In this document: piece by piece, positions 43,962 through 52,702 of the stretch | How positions within the stretch are numbered: position 1 is the first letter of the stretch | Layout of the letters: each line of letters begins with the position of its first letter | Assembly (NCBI RefSeq): GCF_004522105.1 | Contig: NZ_SPUJ01000005.1 | Location: 496,001 to 560,000 of the forward strand | DNA: 64,000 nucleotides | Reading direction: 5' to 3' | Source of the DNA: Nocardioides sp. 1609 | GTDB taxonomy: Bacteria; Actinomycetota; Actinomycetes; Propionibacteriales; Nocardioidaceae | Notes under the pieces: generated by a model | What the model saw: the letters and a program-made list of their open reading frames with translations, nothing else | Database searches by the model: none | What the model was told of the DNA's origin: nothing | Made by a program: the position numbers and the translations under genes

Positions 43962-43966
43962 CGCCG

Positions 43967-44251
43967 GTGCGTCGGCGCCGGGTCGCGGCGCCGCCCCGGG
44001 CGACCGACTTCTGGCCGTTCGGCGGCATGATCCTGATGGCCGCCGCGCTCTTCCTGTACGGCGCCAGCGGGCTGGTCGCCCCGTGGTGGGCCGTCGTGCT
44101 GCTGCTGGTTCTCTGGCTCGCGCTGTTCGTGCTCGCCTGCTCGTGGTGGTCGACCCACCCGCGCCTGATCACGGTCGTCGCGCTGGGCGCGATGGCCGTC
44201 TGGTTCGCGACCCTGGTCGCCGGGGCTAGCCTGCTCGGCTGGTCGGCCTGA
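43967..44251 (+). CDS. Small multi-pass membrane protein
   Basis: 94 aa with three hydrophobic helices (GGMILMAAALFLYGASGL, WWAVVLLLVLWLALFVLACS, LITVVALGAMAVWFATLVAG). Family unknown. The GTG start follows the preceding stop by five bases, so they form an operon. Confidence 0.65.
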   Translation: MRRRRVAAPPRATDFWPFGGMILMAAALFLYGASGLVAPWWAVVLLLVLWLALFVLACSWWSTHPRLITVVALGAMAVWFATLVAGASLLGWSA

Positions 44252-44264
44252 CCCGGGCCGGCCG

Positions 44265-45479
44265 TCAGCGCGGTCGGACCAGCAGCACCCGGTCGCGGCC
44301 GTCGCCGTTGTCGGTGGTGACGAGCAGGTTGCCGTTGGCGAGCAGCACGGGGGAGCGCAGCCGGCCCCAGCGCCCGTCGAGCGCCGCCGGCGTGCTGACC
44401 CGGGGGTTGAACCCGTCGGCGTCGAAGCGGATGAAGAGCAGCTCCTGGTCCTTCAGGACGCCGACCGCGAGCGCCCCGTTGAGGCCGCCCCACTTCCGGC
44501 CACGGACGAAGGTGGCTCCGGAGGTCGCGACGGTCGAGGGACCCGAGCTCCAGCGGGCGTCCTGCTGGGTGCCGGGGAGGTCCTGGTCGGTCATCGGCAC
44601 CGACTCGTCGTAGCCGGGCACCGGATTCCACCCGTAGTCGCCACCGGGGACCAGCCGGTTGACCTCGTCGTCGCGGTAGGAGCCCTGCTCGGCCGACCAG
44701 AGGGTGCCGTCGCGTCGCTCCGCGAGACCCTGGACGTTGCGGTGCCCGTAGGTGAGGACGTAGCGGCGGTTGCGGTTGTCGGAGCCGGCGTACGGGTTCT
44801 GCGGCCACGGCCGCCCGGTGAACCGGTTCAGCCGCAGCGTCTTGCCGCCCAGGGAGTCGAGGTCGCGCGGGTTGGTGCCGACGGCCGCGTCGCCGGTGCC
44901 GACGAGCAGCGCGCCGTCGGAGGTGACGAGGAGCCGGCAGCCGCCGTGCCGCCCGGAGGTGGTGGGCAGGCCGGTGAGCAGCGGCCCGACGAGCCGGGCG
45001 CGGGTCTCCTTGCGGTTGAGCCGCCAGGCGGTGACGCGGATGTCGTGCCCGTCGCCGGTGCGCCAGCCGCTGCACGTGTAGAACCGGCGGTTCCTCGCGA
45101 ACCCCGGGTCGACCTCGAGGCCCATCAGCCCGGTCTCGCCCGACGTCCAGATCCGCCGCGAGGGGAAGCGCACCGTGCGCTTCCTGCCGGCCGCGGTGCT
45201 CAGGGTCAGCCGCGCCCGCTCGCGCTCGGTCACCAGCAGTGAACCGCTGGGCAGCCGGCGCACGTCCCACGGGTGGTCGAGACCGCCGACCCGGGTGGTC
45301 ACGCGCAACGACGGCGCACGGGCCGCGGCCGGCGCCGTGACGCTCGGCGACGCGACGCTCGGCGCCGCGACCGCTGCGGGTGGGATCGGTGCCGTGGCCG
45401 CGCCGGCACCGCCGGGGGCGACCGCGAGCAGGGGAGCGGCGAGGGCGAGGAGAGCGGTGGTCACGAGGACGGGACGCAT
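44265..45479 (-). CDS. PQQ-dependent sugar dehydrogenase-like (GSDH/sorbosone) secreted beta-propeller
   Basis: 404 aa. Signal peptide about 1-30. The six-bladed propeller shows the soluble glucose dehydrogenase/YliI pattern: VGGLDHPWDVRRLPSGSLLV, SGETGLMGLEVDPGF, GHRNVQGLAER (with the catalytic-type His) and AEQGSYRDDEVNRL. Some family members bind PQQ, others have lost activity. ATG 45479 stands six bases after TACGGT. Substrate unknown. Confidence 0.86.
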   Translation of the reverse strand: MRPVLVTTALLALAAPLLAVAPGGAGAATAPIPPAAVAAPSVASPSVTAPAAARAPSLRVTTRVGGLDHPWDVRRLPSGSLLVTERERARLTLSTAAGRKRTVRFPSRRIWTSGETGLMGLEVDPGFARNRRFYTCSGWRTGDGHDIRVTAWRLNRKETRARLVGPLLTGLPTTSGRHGGCRLLVTSDGALLVGTGDAAVGTNPRDLDSLGGKTLRLNRFTGRPWPQNPYAGSDNRNRRYVLTYGHRNVQGLAERRDGTLWSAEQGSYRDDEVNRLVPGGDYGWNPVPGYDESVPMTDQDLPGTQQDARWSSGPSTVATSGATFVRGRKWGGLNGALAVGVLKDQELLFIRFDADGFNPRVSTPAALDGRWGRLRSPVLLANGNLLVTTDNGDGRDRVLLVRPR

Positions 45480-45485
45480 GGCGTC

Positions 45486-45491
45486 ACCGTA
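45486..45491 (-). promoter_or_regulatory. -10 hexamer TACGGT of the sugar dehydrogenase gene
   Basis: Minus-strand TACGGT, GACGCC, ATG. The signal peptide starts right at the predicted 5' end of the message. Confidence 0.5.
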
Positions 45492-45631
45492 GCCCTCGGT
45501 GCCGCCCCGGCGCGGGGTCCTCCGCGCCGATCGTCCGCGTCCGCGGCGTCCCGACGAGATCGCGGGTAAGAAAGTGCTGAGGACGGGCATGAGAAGCCCT
45601 CCGGGTGGGTTCAACACCACACCGCAGGCCA

Positions 45632-45637
45632 TAACAT
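45632..45637 (+). promoter_or_regulatory. Promoter of the GreA/B-like gene
   Basis: TAACAT with a partial -35 TTCAAC (45610-45615). Start near 45644 leaves a 27 nt leader that holds GTGAAGGA, so this gene is expressed in the leadered mode. Confidence 0.5.
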
Positions 45638-45670
45638 CTCAGACCACCTCCCGTGAAGGATCGATCCCCC

Positions 45671-46138
45671 ATGACGCTGAGCGCTTCCACCGCCCCCACC
45701 GCCTCGACGAGCGGCGCGCTCGCCGTCCTGCACGAGCGGCTCACCGCCCTGCAGGCCGAGCGCGACCAGGCCCAGGCCGAGACCCGCGCCGAGGCCGTCG
45801 GCGACATCGTCGACCGCGCCACCAACGTCGAGGCGAGCATCCGCCTGTCGCTGCTCGACGAGCGGATCGCCGCGCTCGAGCTCGACATCGCCGAGGTGGA
45901 GGCCGCCGAGCACGTCGACGGCGTCGTCTCGCTCGGCGACACCGTCGTGATCGACCTCGGCGACGGCCCCGAGTCGTTCGTCGTGGGCTCCGTCGAGCAG
46001 GCGGTCGCGGGCATCGAGACGGTCACGCCCAGCAGCCCGCTGGGGCTGGCGATCCTCGGAGCGGCCGTCGGCAGCACCGTGTCCTACGCCCCGCGCAAGG
46101 GCCTGTCGCTCTCCGCGACGATCGTCTCCACCAGCTGA
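45671..46138 (+). CDS. GreA/GreB-like elongation factor family protein
   Basis: 155 aa. An N-terminal helical hairpin (about 15-80; LAVLHERLTALQAERDQAQ) is followed by a C-terminal FKBP-like domain (GVVSLGDTVVIDLGDGPESF, TPSSPLGLAILGAAVGSTVS). This is the GreA/GreB layout, but the coiled-coil tip acidic pair used for transcript cleavage is not evident, so it may be a paralogue that binds polymerase differently. ATG 45671 follows GAAGGA. A GTG at 45653 is in frame. Confidence 0.8.
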   Translation: MTLSASTAPTASTSGALAVLHERLTALQAERDQAQAETRAEAVGDIVDRATNVEASIRLSLLDERIAALELDIAEVEAAEHVDGVVSLGDTVVIDLGDGPESFVVGSVEQAVAGIETVTPSSPLGLAILGAAVGSTVSYAPRKGLSLSATIVSTS

Positions 46139-46139
46139 C

Positions 46140-46183
46140 CCCTGCCGACCCCGTCGCACGATCCTCCGACGGGGTCGGCAGGG
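46140..46183. terminator. Bidirectional terminator between the Gre-like gene and panB
   Basis: Perfect 17 bp stem (46140-46156 with 46167-46183) and a 10 nt loop, sitting exactly between the two convergent stop codons. Confidence 0.85.
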
Positions 46184-46186
46184 CGG

Positions 46187-47056
46187 TCAGAAGGTGTGCT
46201 CGGGGCCGGGGAAGGTGCCGGCCTTGACGTCGGCGTCGTAGTCGCGCGCAGCCTGCAGCAGCACGGCGTGGACGTCGGCGTACTGCTTGACGAACCGGGC
46301 CATCCGGCCCTGGCGCAGCCCGAAGGCGTCCTGCCAGACCAGCACCTGCCCGTCGCACTCGGGGCCGGCCCCGATCCCGATGGTGGGGATGAGCAGCTGC
46401 CGGGTGATCTCGGCGGCGGTGTCGCCGGGGACCATCTCCATCACGACGGCGAAGGCACCGGCCTCCTGGACCGCGAGCGCGTCCTCGATGACGCGTGAGC
46501 CGGCTTCGCCGCGGCCCTGGACGCGGTAGCCACCGAGCGTGTGCTCGGACTGGGGGGTGAAGCCGATGTGGGCCATCACGGGGATGCCGCCCTGCGTCAG
46601 CCTCCGGATCTGCGGGGCCATCTCCACGCCGCCCTCGAGCTTGACGGCGTGCGCTCCGGCCTCCTTCATGAACCGGACGGCGGTCAGGTAGGCCTGCTCG
46701 GCCGAGGCCTGGTAGCTGCCGAACGGCAGGTCGCCGACCACGAGGGCCCGGCGTACCGAGCGGGAGACGGCGCGGGTGAGCGGCAGCAGCTCCTCGACGG
46801 TCACGGGGAGCGAGGTCTCGTTGCCGTAGACGTTGTTGCTCGCGCTGTCGCCGACGAGCAGCACCTCGATGCCGGCCTCGTCGAACGTCGCGGCGGCGTA
46901 CTGCTCGTAGGCGGTGAGCATCGAGAACCGCTCGCCGCGCTCCTTCATCTCGCGCAGGTGGTGGGTGCGCACCCGCTTGGCGGGGGCGGCCGCGGTCGGC
47001 CTCGCGGGGCCGGTGCCGTACGGGGCGGTCTCCTCGGGCTGGGAGGGCGTGCTCAT
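46187..47056 (-). CDS. panB: Ketopantoate hydroxymethyltransferase (PanB)
   Basis: First committed step of pantothenate/CoA synthesis: transfers a hydroxymethyl group from methylene-THF to alpha-ketoisovalerate. 289 aa TIM barrel. Seen: [31 protein letters not shown] (metal-binding Asp), [40 protein letters not shown] and [20 protein letters not shown]. The first 25 residues are non-conserved. ATG 47056 follows GGAGACACC. Confidence 0.96.
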   Translation of the reverse strand: MSTPSQPEETAPYGTGPARPTAAAPAKRVRTHHLREMKERGERFSMLTAYEQYAAATFDEAGIEVLLVGDSASNNVYGNETSLPVTVEELLPLTRAVSRSVRRALVVGDLPFGSYQASAEQAYLTAVRFMKEAGAHAVKLEGGVEMAPQIRRLTQGGIPVMAHIGFTPQSEHTLGGYRVQGRGEAGSRVIEDALAVQEAGAFAVVMEMVPGDTAAEITRQLLIPTIGIGAGPECDGQVLVWQDAFGLRQGRMARFVKQYADVHAVLLQAARDYDADVKAGTFPGPEHTF

Positions 47057-47111
47057 GGTGTCTCCGATCGTCGTCTCGCGGCTCCTCGGGTGGAGTCCAC
47101 GGACCGGTCCC

Positions 47112-47117
47112 AGGCTA
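47112..47117 (-). promoter_or_regulatory. -10 hexamer TAGCCT of panB
   Basis: Minus-strand TAGCCT about 55 bases before ATG 47056. The message would have a leader of roughly 48 nt with a good ribosome binding site, in contrast to the leaderless neighbours. Confidence 0.45.
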
Positions 47118-47163
47118 GGCCGCACGCCCTCTCCCGCCCACCGTGCCCGCCTGTGGCGGTCAT

Positions 47164-47203
47164 CACCGCCGACCCGTCGCAGATCACTGACGGGTCGGCG
47201 GTG
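47164..47203 (-). terminator. Terminator after the VOC genes
   Basis: Perfect 15 bp stem (47164-47178 with 47189-47203) and a 10 nt loop, immediately after the stop of the VOC gene on the minus strand. Confidence 0.75.
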
Positions 47204-47206
47204 CGC

Positions 47207-47620
47207 TCACCCGCCGGAGGCGGAGTTGAACATCCAGGCGATGCCGAACCTGTCGGTGACCTGACCGAAGTGGTCGCCCCACGGCGCCTCCTCGAACGGC
47301 AGGTCGACCGAGCCGCCCTCGGCGAGCGCCGCGAACCAGCCCCGGATGGTCTCGAGGTCGTCGCCGCTGATGCACATCGTGCCGTTGGTGAGCTGGCCCG
47401 GCATGGTGCTGGGGGCGTCGGAACCCATCAGCACGACGGTGTCGTTGGTGGTGAGCTGGGAGTGCATGACCTGGCCCTGCTCGTCCTCGGGCACGCCCCC
47501 GCCGCCGAACTCGGCGAAGGTGTTGACGTCGAGGGCGCCGCCGAGGACGGACTGGTAGAACGTCATCGCCTCCTCGGCCTGGCCGCGGAACATCAGGTAC
47601 GGGTTCAGTCGGGTGCTCAT
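47207..47620 (-). CDS. VOC-superfamily protein (PhnB/YjdN-like)
   Basis: 137 aa glyoxalase/bleomycin-resistance fold protein of the PhnB type: LNPYLMFRGQAEEAMTFYQS, GQVMHSQLTTNDTVVLMGSD, LEEIR-like LETIRGWFAALAEGG and WGDHFGQVTDRFGIAWMFN. No activity can be predicted. The ATG follows AGGAGAACCG. A 7 bp tandem repeat lies just upstream. Same strand as a second VOC gene, 87 bp apart. Confidence 0.88.
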   Translation of the reverse strand: MSTRLNPYLMFRGQAEEAMTFYQSVLGGALDVNTFAEFGGGGVPEDEQGQVMHSQLTTNDTVVLMGSDAPSTMPGQLTNGTMCISGDDLETIRGWFAALAEGGSVDLPFEEAPWGDHFGQVTDRFGIAWMFNSASGG

Positions 47621-47630
47621 CGGTTCTCCT

Positions 47631-47658
47631 GGTGGCTGGTGGCTGGTGGCTGGTGGCT
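47631..47658 (-). repeat. Four tandem copies of a 7 bp unit
   Basis: GGTGGCT (plus strand) occurs four times in perfect tandem, then in decayed form to about 47672. It sits between two VOC genes, just upstream of the ribosome binding site of the second one. Slippage would change their spacing. Confidence 0.85.
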
Positions 47659-47707
47659 GGTTCGCTGGTGGCGCGTCGGTGGGGGTGGGTGGTCGGGGAC
47701 GGCGCCC

Positions 47708-48199
47708 TCAGGCCGTCGGGGGACCGGCGGCGTCGGCCGCCGCCTCGAGCTCGGCCACGACGATGCGGGTCATCGTGAGCATTGCCTGCGTCGCGGCGCT
47801 CGCGCGAGCCGCGTCGGGGTCGGAGACCAGCTCGTAGAGCCGGGCGGGCACGACCTGCCACGACAGCCCGAACCGGTCCTTGAGCCAGCCGCAGACCGAC
47901 TCCCGGCCGCCGTCGGCGAGCGAGTGCCAGTAGTAGTCGACCTCGGACTGGTCACGACAGGTGATGCTGAAGGAGACCGCCTCGGTGAAGTGCGCGTGCT
48001 CCGGGCCACCGTTGATGCCCTGGAACCGCGTGCCGTCGATCGTGAACTCACCGGCCATCACCGCGCCGGGCTCGCCGGGCGTCGTGGCGGGGTAGCGGGA
48101 GAGCCGGCCGACCGAGGAGCGCGGGAAGATCGAGGTGTAGAACGTCGCGGCCTCCTCGAGCTGGTCGTCGAACCAGAGGCACGGGCTGATGCTGGTCAT
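47708..48199 (-). CDS. VOC-superfamily protein (3-demethylubiquinone methyltransferase-like)
   Basis: 163 aa. SPCLWFDDQLEEAATFYTSI, GEFTIDGTRFQGINGGPEHAH, EAVSFSITCRDQSEVDYYW and CGWLKDRFGLSWQVVPARL match the group of VOC proteins often mislabelled 3-demethylubiquinone methyltransferase. Typical members are stand-alone and uncharacterised. First gene of the two-gene unit; divergent from nadE. Confidence 0.88.
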   Translation of the reverse strand: MTSISPCLWFDDQLEEAATFYTSIFPRSSVGRLSRYPATTPGEPGAVMAGEFTIDGTRFQGINGGPEHAHFTEAVSFSITCRDQSEVDYYWHSLADGGRESVCGWLKDRFGLSWQVVPARLYELVSDPDAARASAATQAMLTMTRIVVAELEAAADAAGPPTA

Positions 48200-48242
48200 G
48201 GCCGGGCAGACCGCCGTCCCGTCGAGAACTCATCGGCCTCCC

Positions 48243-48248
48243 TAGACT
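48243..48248 (+). promoter_or_regulatory. -10 hexamer TAGACT of nadE
   Basis: TAGACT, CGGCGC, GTG 48255. Leaderless initiation on GTG. Confidence 0.6.
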
Positions 48249-48254
48249 CGGCGC

Positions 48255-50297
48255 GTGGACTTCTACTCGGCCTACGCCCACGGGTTCGCCCGCGTGGCGG
48301 CCTGCACGCTGCCGGTCGCGATCGCCGACCCGGCGGCCAACGCGGCCCGGACCATCGAGCAGGCGCGGGAGTGTGACGCCGAGGGCGTGGCCATCGCCCT
48401 CTTCCCCGAGCTCGGGCTGACGGGCTACGCCGTCGACGACCTCTTCCTGCAGGACACCCTGCTGGACGCCGTGGTGGTCGCGGTCGCCGACATCGTGGCG
48501 GCGTCCGTGGGGCTGCTGCCGGTGATCGTGGTGGGCGCGCCGTTGCGCCACGCCGGCCGGGTCTACAACTGCGCCCTGGTCATCAAGGACGGCGAGCTCC
48601 TCGGCGTCGCCCCGAAGGCGCACCTGCCGAACTACCGCGAGTTCTACGAGCGCCGCTGGTTCGCCGCGGGCGACGAGCAGCAGACCGACCAGATCACGGT
48701 GGGCTCCCACGAGGCGCCGTTCGGGACCGACCTGGTCTTCACGGCGACCGACCTGCCCGACCTCACCTTCCACGTCGAGATCTGCGAGGACATGTGGGTG
48801 CCGGTGCCGCCGAGCGCGACGGCCGCGCTGGCCGGGGCGCACGTGCTGCTCAACCTGTCCGGCAGCCCGATCACCATCGCCCGCGCCGAGGACCGCCGGA
48901 TGCTGGTCAAGAGCGCCAGCGCGCGCTGCCAGGCGGCGTACGTGTACGCCGCCGCCGGTCAGGGCGAGTCGACGACCGACCTGAGCTGGGACGGCCAGAC
49001 GATGGTCTACGAGTGCGGCGACCTGCTCGCCGAGGGTGAGCGGTTCCCCGAGGGAGCCCGTCGCACCGTCGCCGACGTCGACCTCGACCGGATCCGCCAG
49101 GAGCGGCAGCGCCAGGGCACCTTCGACGACAACCGCCGCAGCCAGGACGTGCACGCCACCCCGGTCGGGTTCCGGCTCGACCCGCCCGTCGGCGACGTCG
49201 GGCTGCGCCGCCCGCAGCGCCGGTTCCCGTTCGTGCCCGACGACCCGGCCCGCCTGGCGCAGGACTGCTACGAGGCCTACAACATCCAGGTCTCCGGGCT
49301 CGAGCAGCGGCTGCGTGCCATGTCGACCGACACGTGGCAGCCGAAGATCGTGATCGGCGTCAGTGGCGGCCTGGACTCGACCCACGCGCTCATCGTGGCG
49401 GCCAAGGCGATGGACCGCCTGGCCCGGCCGCGCACCGAAATCCTCGCGTTCACGATGCCGGGGTTCGCGACCGGCGAGACGACCAGGACCTACGCCACCC
49501 GGCTCTCGGAGAGCCTCGGCGTCACCTTCGCGACCCTCGACATCACTGCCGCGGCGCGGCAGATGCTCGACGACCTCGACCACCCGTTCTCCGAGGGGCA
49601 GGAGGTCTACGACATCACCTTCGAGAACGTGCAGGCCGGGTTGCGCACCGACTACCTGTTCCGCCTGGCCAACCACCGCGGCGGGATCGTGCTGGGCACC
49701 GGCGACCTCTCCGAGCTCGCGCTGGGCTGGTGCACCTACGGCGTCGGTGACCAGATGTCGCACTACAACGTCAACGGCGGCGTCCCGAAGACCCTGATCC
49801 AGCACCTGATCCGCTACGTCATCGAGTCGAGCCAGTTCGAGGCCGACACCGACGAGGTGCTCCGCGAGATCCTCGAGCAGGAGATCACCCCCGAGCTGAT
49901 CCCGGCCACCGCCGAGCAGCCCGAGCAGCGCACCGAGGACTCCGTGGGGCCCTACGCGCTGCAGGACTTCACGCTCTACCACGTGCTGCGTCGCGGCTAC
50001 CGGCCCAGCAAGATCGCCTTCCTCGCCTGGCACGCCTGGCACGACGTCGAGGCGGGGGAGTGGCCGGCCGGGTTCCCCGCCGACCGCCGCGGCGAGTTCG
50101 ACCTCGCCACGATCCGCCGGTGGATGGAGGTCTTCTGCCGCCGCTTCTTCGCCAGCCAGTTCAAGCGCTCGGCCCTGCCCAACGGCCCCAAGGTCACTCC
50201 CGGCGGCACCATGTCGCCCCGCGGTGACTGGCGGATGCCCTCGGACGCCGCCCCGACCGCCTGGCTCGCCGAGCTGGAGAACGTCCCCCGGACGTAG
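48255..50297 (+). CDS. nadE: Glutamine-dependent NAD+ synthetase (NadE)
   Basis: Last step of NAD synthesis: amidates nicotinate adenine dinucleotide with ammonia cut from glutamine. 680 aa. The N-terminal nitrilase-type glutaminase has its triad at Glu52 ([10 protein letters not shown]), Lys121 ([14 protein letters not shown]) and Cys177 (EICEDMW). The C-terminal synthetase has the ATP loop SGGLDS at 370-375 and [10 protein letters not shown]. The residue numbers match those of the mycobacterial two-domain enzyme closely. Leaderless GTG start. Confidence 0.96.
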   Translation: MDFYSAYAHGFARVAACTLPVAIADPAANAARTIEQARECDAEGVAIALFPELGLTGYAVDDLFLQDTLLDAVVVAVADIVAASVGLLPVIVVGAPLRHAGRVYNCALVIKDGELLGVAPKAHLPNYREFYERRWFAAGDEQQTDQITVGSHEAPFGTDLVFTATDLPDLTFHVEICEDMWVPVPPSATAALAGAHVLLNLSGSPITIARAEDRRMLVKSASARCQAAYVYAAAGQGESTTDLSWDGQTMVYECGDLLAEGERFPEGARRTVADVDLDRIRQERQRQGTFDDNRRSQDVHATPVGFRLDPPVGDVGLRRPQRRFPFVPDDPARLAQDCYEAYNIQVSGLEQRLRAMSTDTWQPKIVIGVSGGLDSTHALIVAAKAMDRLARPRTEILAFTMPGFATGETTRTYATRLSESLGVTFATLDITAAARQMLDDLDHPFSEGQEVYDITFENVQAGLRTDYLFRLANHRGGIVLGTGDLSELALGWCTYGVGDQMSHYNVNGGVPKTLIQHLIRYVIESSQFEADTDEVLREILEQEITPELIPATAEQPEQRTEDSVGPYALQDFTLYHVLRRGYRPSKIAFLAWHAWHDVEAGEWPAGFPADRRGEFDLATIRRWMEVFCRRFFASQFKRSALPNGPKVTPGGTMSPRGDWRMPSDAAPTAWLAELENVPRT

Positions 50298-50423
50298 TCC
50301 GGCCCCCCCGCGGAGCCTTAACCGCGCCTTAGCCCGCCGCTGGATCGCGCTTAGCGCCGCCGGCGGCATCGTCGTCCTCGTCACCAGAACGACATCTGGG
50401 ACGCAGGGACGAGGAGGAGCGGG

Positions 50424-50804
50424 ATGAGGAAGAAGATCGTGGCCGCGGGTGCGGTCGGTGCGGTCGTCGTGGCCGGGCTCGGGGCCGGGGCCGTGACGGC
50501 GTTCGGCGCCGACGACGAGACCCAGGAGCGCGGGACCTGCCACGGCACCGCCTACGAGCTGGTCGTCGGCGACGACGACGGCGGTCTCGAGCTCGAGTTC
50601 GAGCTGCAGTCGAGCGCCCCGGCCGAGGTCTGGGAGGTGCTCGTCGAGCAGGACGGCGAGTCCGTGCTCACCGGCGAGCGCACCACGGACGAGGACGGCG
50701 AGCTCGACCTCGACACCCCCGTCGACGAGGACGGCACGCAGGAGTTCCGCGTCACCGTCACCCCGGCCGAGGGCGACCCGTGCGTCGCCACCCTGACCCG
50801 CTGA
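50424..50804 (+). CDS. Small secreted acidic protein, paralogue A
   Basis: 126 aa. Signal peptide about 1-28 (MRKKIVAAGAVGAVVVAGLG), mature part about 98 residues, acidic, with two cysteines (GTCHGTAYEL and GDPCVATLT) that could form a disulfide. Beta-rich. Alignable over its whole mature length with the next gene (YEL, QDG, RT, DGxLDL, FRxT, final Cys), so the two arose by duplication. No family recognised. Strong ribosome binding site GAGGAGGAG. Faces a two-component system gene pair. Confidence 0.78.
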   Translation: MRKKIVAAGAVGAVVVAGLGAGAVTAFGADDETQERGTCHGTAYELVVGDDDGGLELEFELQSSAPAEVWEVLVEQDGESVLTGERTTDEDGELDLDTPVDEDGTQEFRVTVTPAEGDPCVATLTR

Positions 50805-50864
50805 CCCGCTGATCCGTCCACCGACTCGACCGTCGGCACACCCCACCACCCCGGAGGAACCACC

Positions 50865-51245
50865 ATGAAGAAGAGCATCGCCACCCTGTCCGCCACCGCC
50901 CTGTTGGCCGCCCCGGCCGCCGTCGCGCTGACCGCGGCGCCGGCCCACGCCGACGTCGAGCGGCGCGGCGCCTGCGGCAGCGGCACCTACGAGCTGTCGG
51001 TCGACCGTGAGGGCCGCGGCCACGAGGTGAACGTCGACCTCGACAACCTGCGGGCCGGCAGCACGTGGCGCGTCAAGGTCTGGCAGGACGGCAAGCGGGT
51101 CGCGAACGTCGTCCGCACGGCCGAGCGCGACGGCGACCTCGACCTGGAGCGCTACCGCCCCGACACCGCCGGCACCGACACGTTCAGGTTCACCGCCAAG
51201 CGGGTCGGCGCCAGCACCCGCTGCGGCGCCTCGGTCACCGTCTGA
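50865..51245 (+). CDS. Small secreted basic protein, paralogue B
   Basis: 126 aa. Signal peptide about 1-30 (ending TAAPAHADVE), then GACGSGTYELSVDREGRGHE, WRVKVWQDGKRVANVVRTAE and a final CGASVTV. The spacing of the two cysteines matches paralogue A, but the mature part is basic where A is acidic. Such opposite charge could mean A and B interact. The ATG has GGAGGAACCACC upstream. Role unknown. Confidence 0.78.
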   Translation: MKKSIATLSATALLAAPAAVALTAAPAHADVERRGACGSGTYELSVDREGRGHEVNVDLDNLRAGSTWRVKVWQDGKRVANVVRTAERDGDLDLERYRPDTAGTDTFRFTAKRVGASTRCGASVTV

Positions 51246-51261
51246 CCCGCCCGTCCTCGCT

Positions 51262-51291
51262 GTGACCCGTCACCTATAGGTGACGGGTCAC
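51262..51291. repeat. Perfect 30 bp palindrome, copy 1
   Basis: GTGACCCGTCACCTA followed by its exact reverse complement, no spacer. It lies between convergent genes. As RNA it would give an 11 bp stem with a UAUA loop on both strands. The central 26 bp recur in copy 2. Confidence 0.9.
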
Positions 51292-51304
51292 TGCCGATTT
51301 CTCG

Positions 51305-51334
51305 TCGACCCGTCACCTATAGGTGACGGGTCGA
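51305..51334. repeat. Perfect 30 bp palindrome, copy 2
   Basis: TCGACCCGTCACCTA followed by its exact reverse complement. Its central 26 bp are identical to copy 1, centre to centre 43 bp (about four helical turns). Twin terminators or paired binding sites are both possible. Confidence 0.9.
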
Positions 51335-51344
51335 TCTGGTTGGA

Positions 51345-51378
51345 GGAGTCGAGGTGGTGGGGGAGTCGAGGTGGTGGG
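51345..51378 (+). repeat. Two tandem copies of a 17 bp unit
   Basis: GGAGTCGAGGTGGTGGG occurs twice in direct tandem just after the palindromes and before the 3' end of the kinase gene. Non-coding. Confidence 0.8.
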
Positions 51379-51390
51379 GGGCGAGGCGGG

Positions 51391-52701
51391 TCAGGCGCCG
51401 CCGAGGTCGACGACGACCTCGGCACCGCCCAGCTCGGACCGCCCGATCGACAGGCCGCCGCCGGACTCGGTGGCGGTCGTGTCGACGATGGAGAGGCCGA
51501 GCCCGGTCGAGCCGCCGCCGGAGACGCCCCGGTCGACGAGACGCGCCGCGTCGTCGTCGGGCAGCCCGGGGCCGCCGTCCTCGACGACCAGCCGGAGCCC
51601 GCCGCCGGTGCCGGGGGCCACGGTGACCCGGACCCCGGCCGGCTCGGGCGTGTGGGTGAAGACGTTGTCGAGCAGGACGTCGACCAGGGCGGCCAGGTCC
51701 TCCGGCCCGGCCCGCACCGGCACCGGCCCGGTGGCCGCGACCACCAGGTCGAACCGGCGTCCCTGGTCCTCGGCCAGCGGCTCCCAGAACCGCGCCCGGT
51801 CGGCGAGGACGGCGACGCCGTCGGTCACCGGCACCAGCCCCTCGCGCTCGGAGCGCCGCGCCTCGCGCACGACGTGGTCGACGGTGGCCTGCAGGTCGTC
51901 GAGGTCGGCCATCAACCGCTCCCGGTCGGCGTCGTCGCGGATGCCCTCGACGCGCAGGCGGAGCGCGGTCATCGGGGTGCGCAGCCGGTGCGAGACGTCG
52001 GCGATGCCCGCGCGCTCGCGCTCCAGCAGCACCTCGACCCGGTCGACCAGCCGGTGCAGCGCCACCCCGAGGTCGCGGACCTCGGAGGGGCCCTCGACCG
52101 GCGGCTGCTCGGTCCGGCGCCCGGCGCCGAGGCCGGCGGCGTACCCGGCCAGGCTCTGGATGGGCCGCACGAACGACGCCGCCAGCCGGTCGGAGAGCGC
52201 CAGGGCGCCGGCGAGCAGCAGCACGCCGAGGGCGAGCAGGATCAGCCAGCTGCGCACCAGGTCGGCCTCGAAGCCGGGCGTGGGCACGAACACCCGGATG
52301 ATCGGCTGCGCCTCCGGGCCGGCCGAGCTGCCGCCCAGCGACACCGGCACCAGGATCGCCGTACCGCCGTCGACGTCGTCGACGCGGGCGGTGCCGGTGA
52401 GCCGGGCCTCGGCGATCCGTGCCTCCTCCTCGGCGCCCGGGGGCGGGCCGATGACGGCACCGGCCGGCAGGATCACCGTGGTGACGCTGGTGCTGTCGGC
52501 GTTGACCTGGTCGAGGTACGACGCGATCCGGCCGGTGTCGGCGCGCGCCACGACGGTCTCGGTGGCCTGGACCTCGAGCGCGGCCTGGGCCAGCCGGTCC
52601 TCGAGCGCGTAGCTGCGCAGCAGCACGGCCATCGGCACCAGCATGGCCAGCAGGACCATGCTCACGGCGGCGGCCACCGTGACGGTCAGCCTCCGGCGCA
52701 C
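51391..52701 (-). CDS. Sensor histidine kinase
   Basis: 436 aa membrane kinase. Two transmembrane helices (about 8-30 and 151-170) enclose a sensor domain of about 120 residues outside the cell, with no known fold by eye. Then HAMP (about 170-225), the phospho-acceptor helix with His238 (ADVSHRLRTPMTALRLR) and an ATPase domain with N-box DNVFTHTP, DGGPGLP and GSTGLGLSIV. GTG start one base after the response regulator stop, so regulator and kinase are one operon. Signal unknown; neighbouring secreted paralogues are candidates. Confidence 0.92.
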   Translation of the reverse strand: MRRRLTVTVAAAVSMVLLAMLVPMAVLLRSYALEDRLAQAALEVQATETVVARADTGRIASYLDQVNADSTSVTTVILPAGAVIGPPPGAEEEARIAEARLTGTARVDDVDGGTAILVPVSLGGSSAGPEAQPIIRVFVPTPGFEADLVRSWLILLALGVLLLAGALALSDRLAASFVRPIQSLAGYAAGLGAGRRTEQPPVEGPSEVRDLGVALHRLVDRVEVLLERERAGIADVSHRLRTPMTALRLRVEGIRDDADRERLMADLDDLQATVDHVVREARRSEREGLVPVTDGVAVLADRARFWEPLAEDQGRRFDLVVAATGPVPVRAGPEDLAALVDVLLDNVFTHTPEPAGVRVTVAPGTGGGLRLVVEDGGPGLPDDDAARLVDRGVSGGGSTGLGLSIVDTTATESGGGLSIGRSELGGAEVVVDLGGA

Positions 52702-52702
52702 C

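Noticed and set aside
48048..51023. A 991-codon open frame on the minus strand opposite nadE
   Set aside because: It is the GC-driven mirror of nadE and the secreted protein genes; it has no domain pattern, and nadE is certain.
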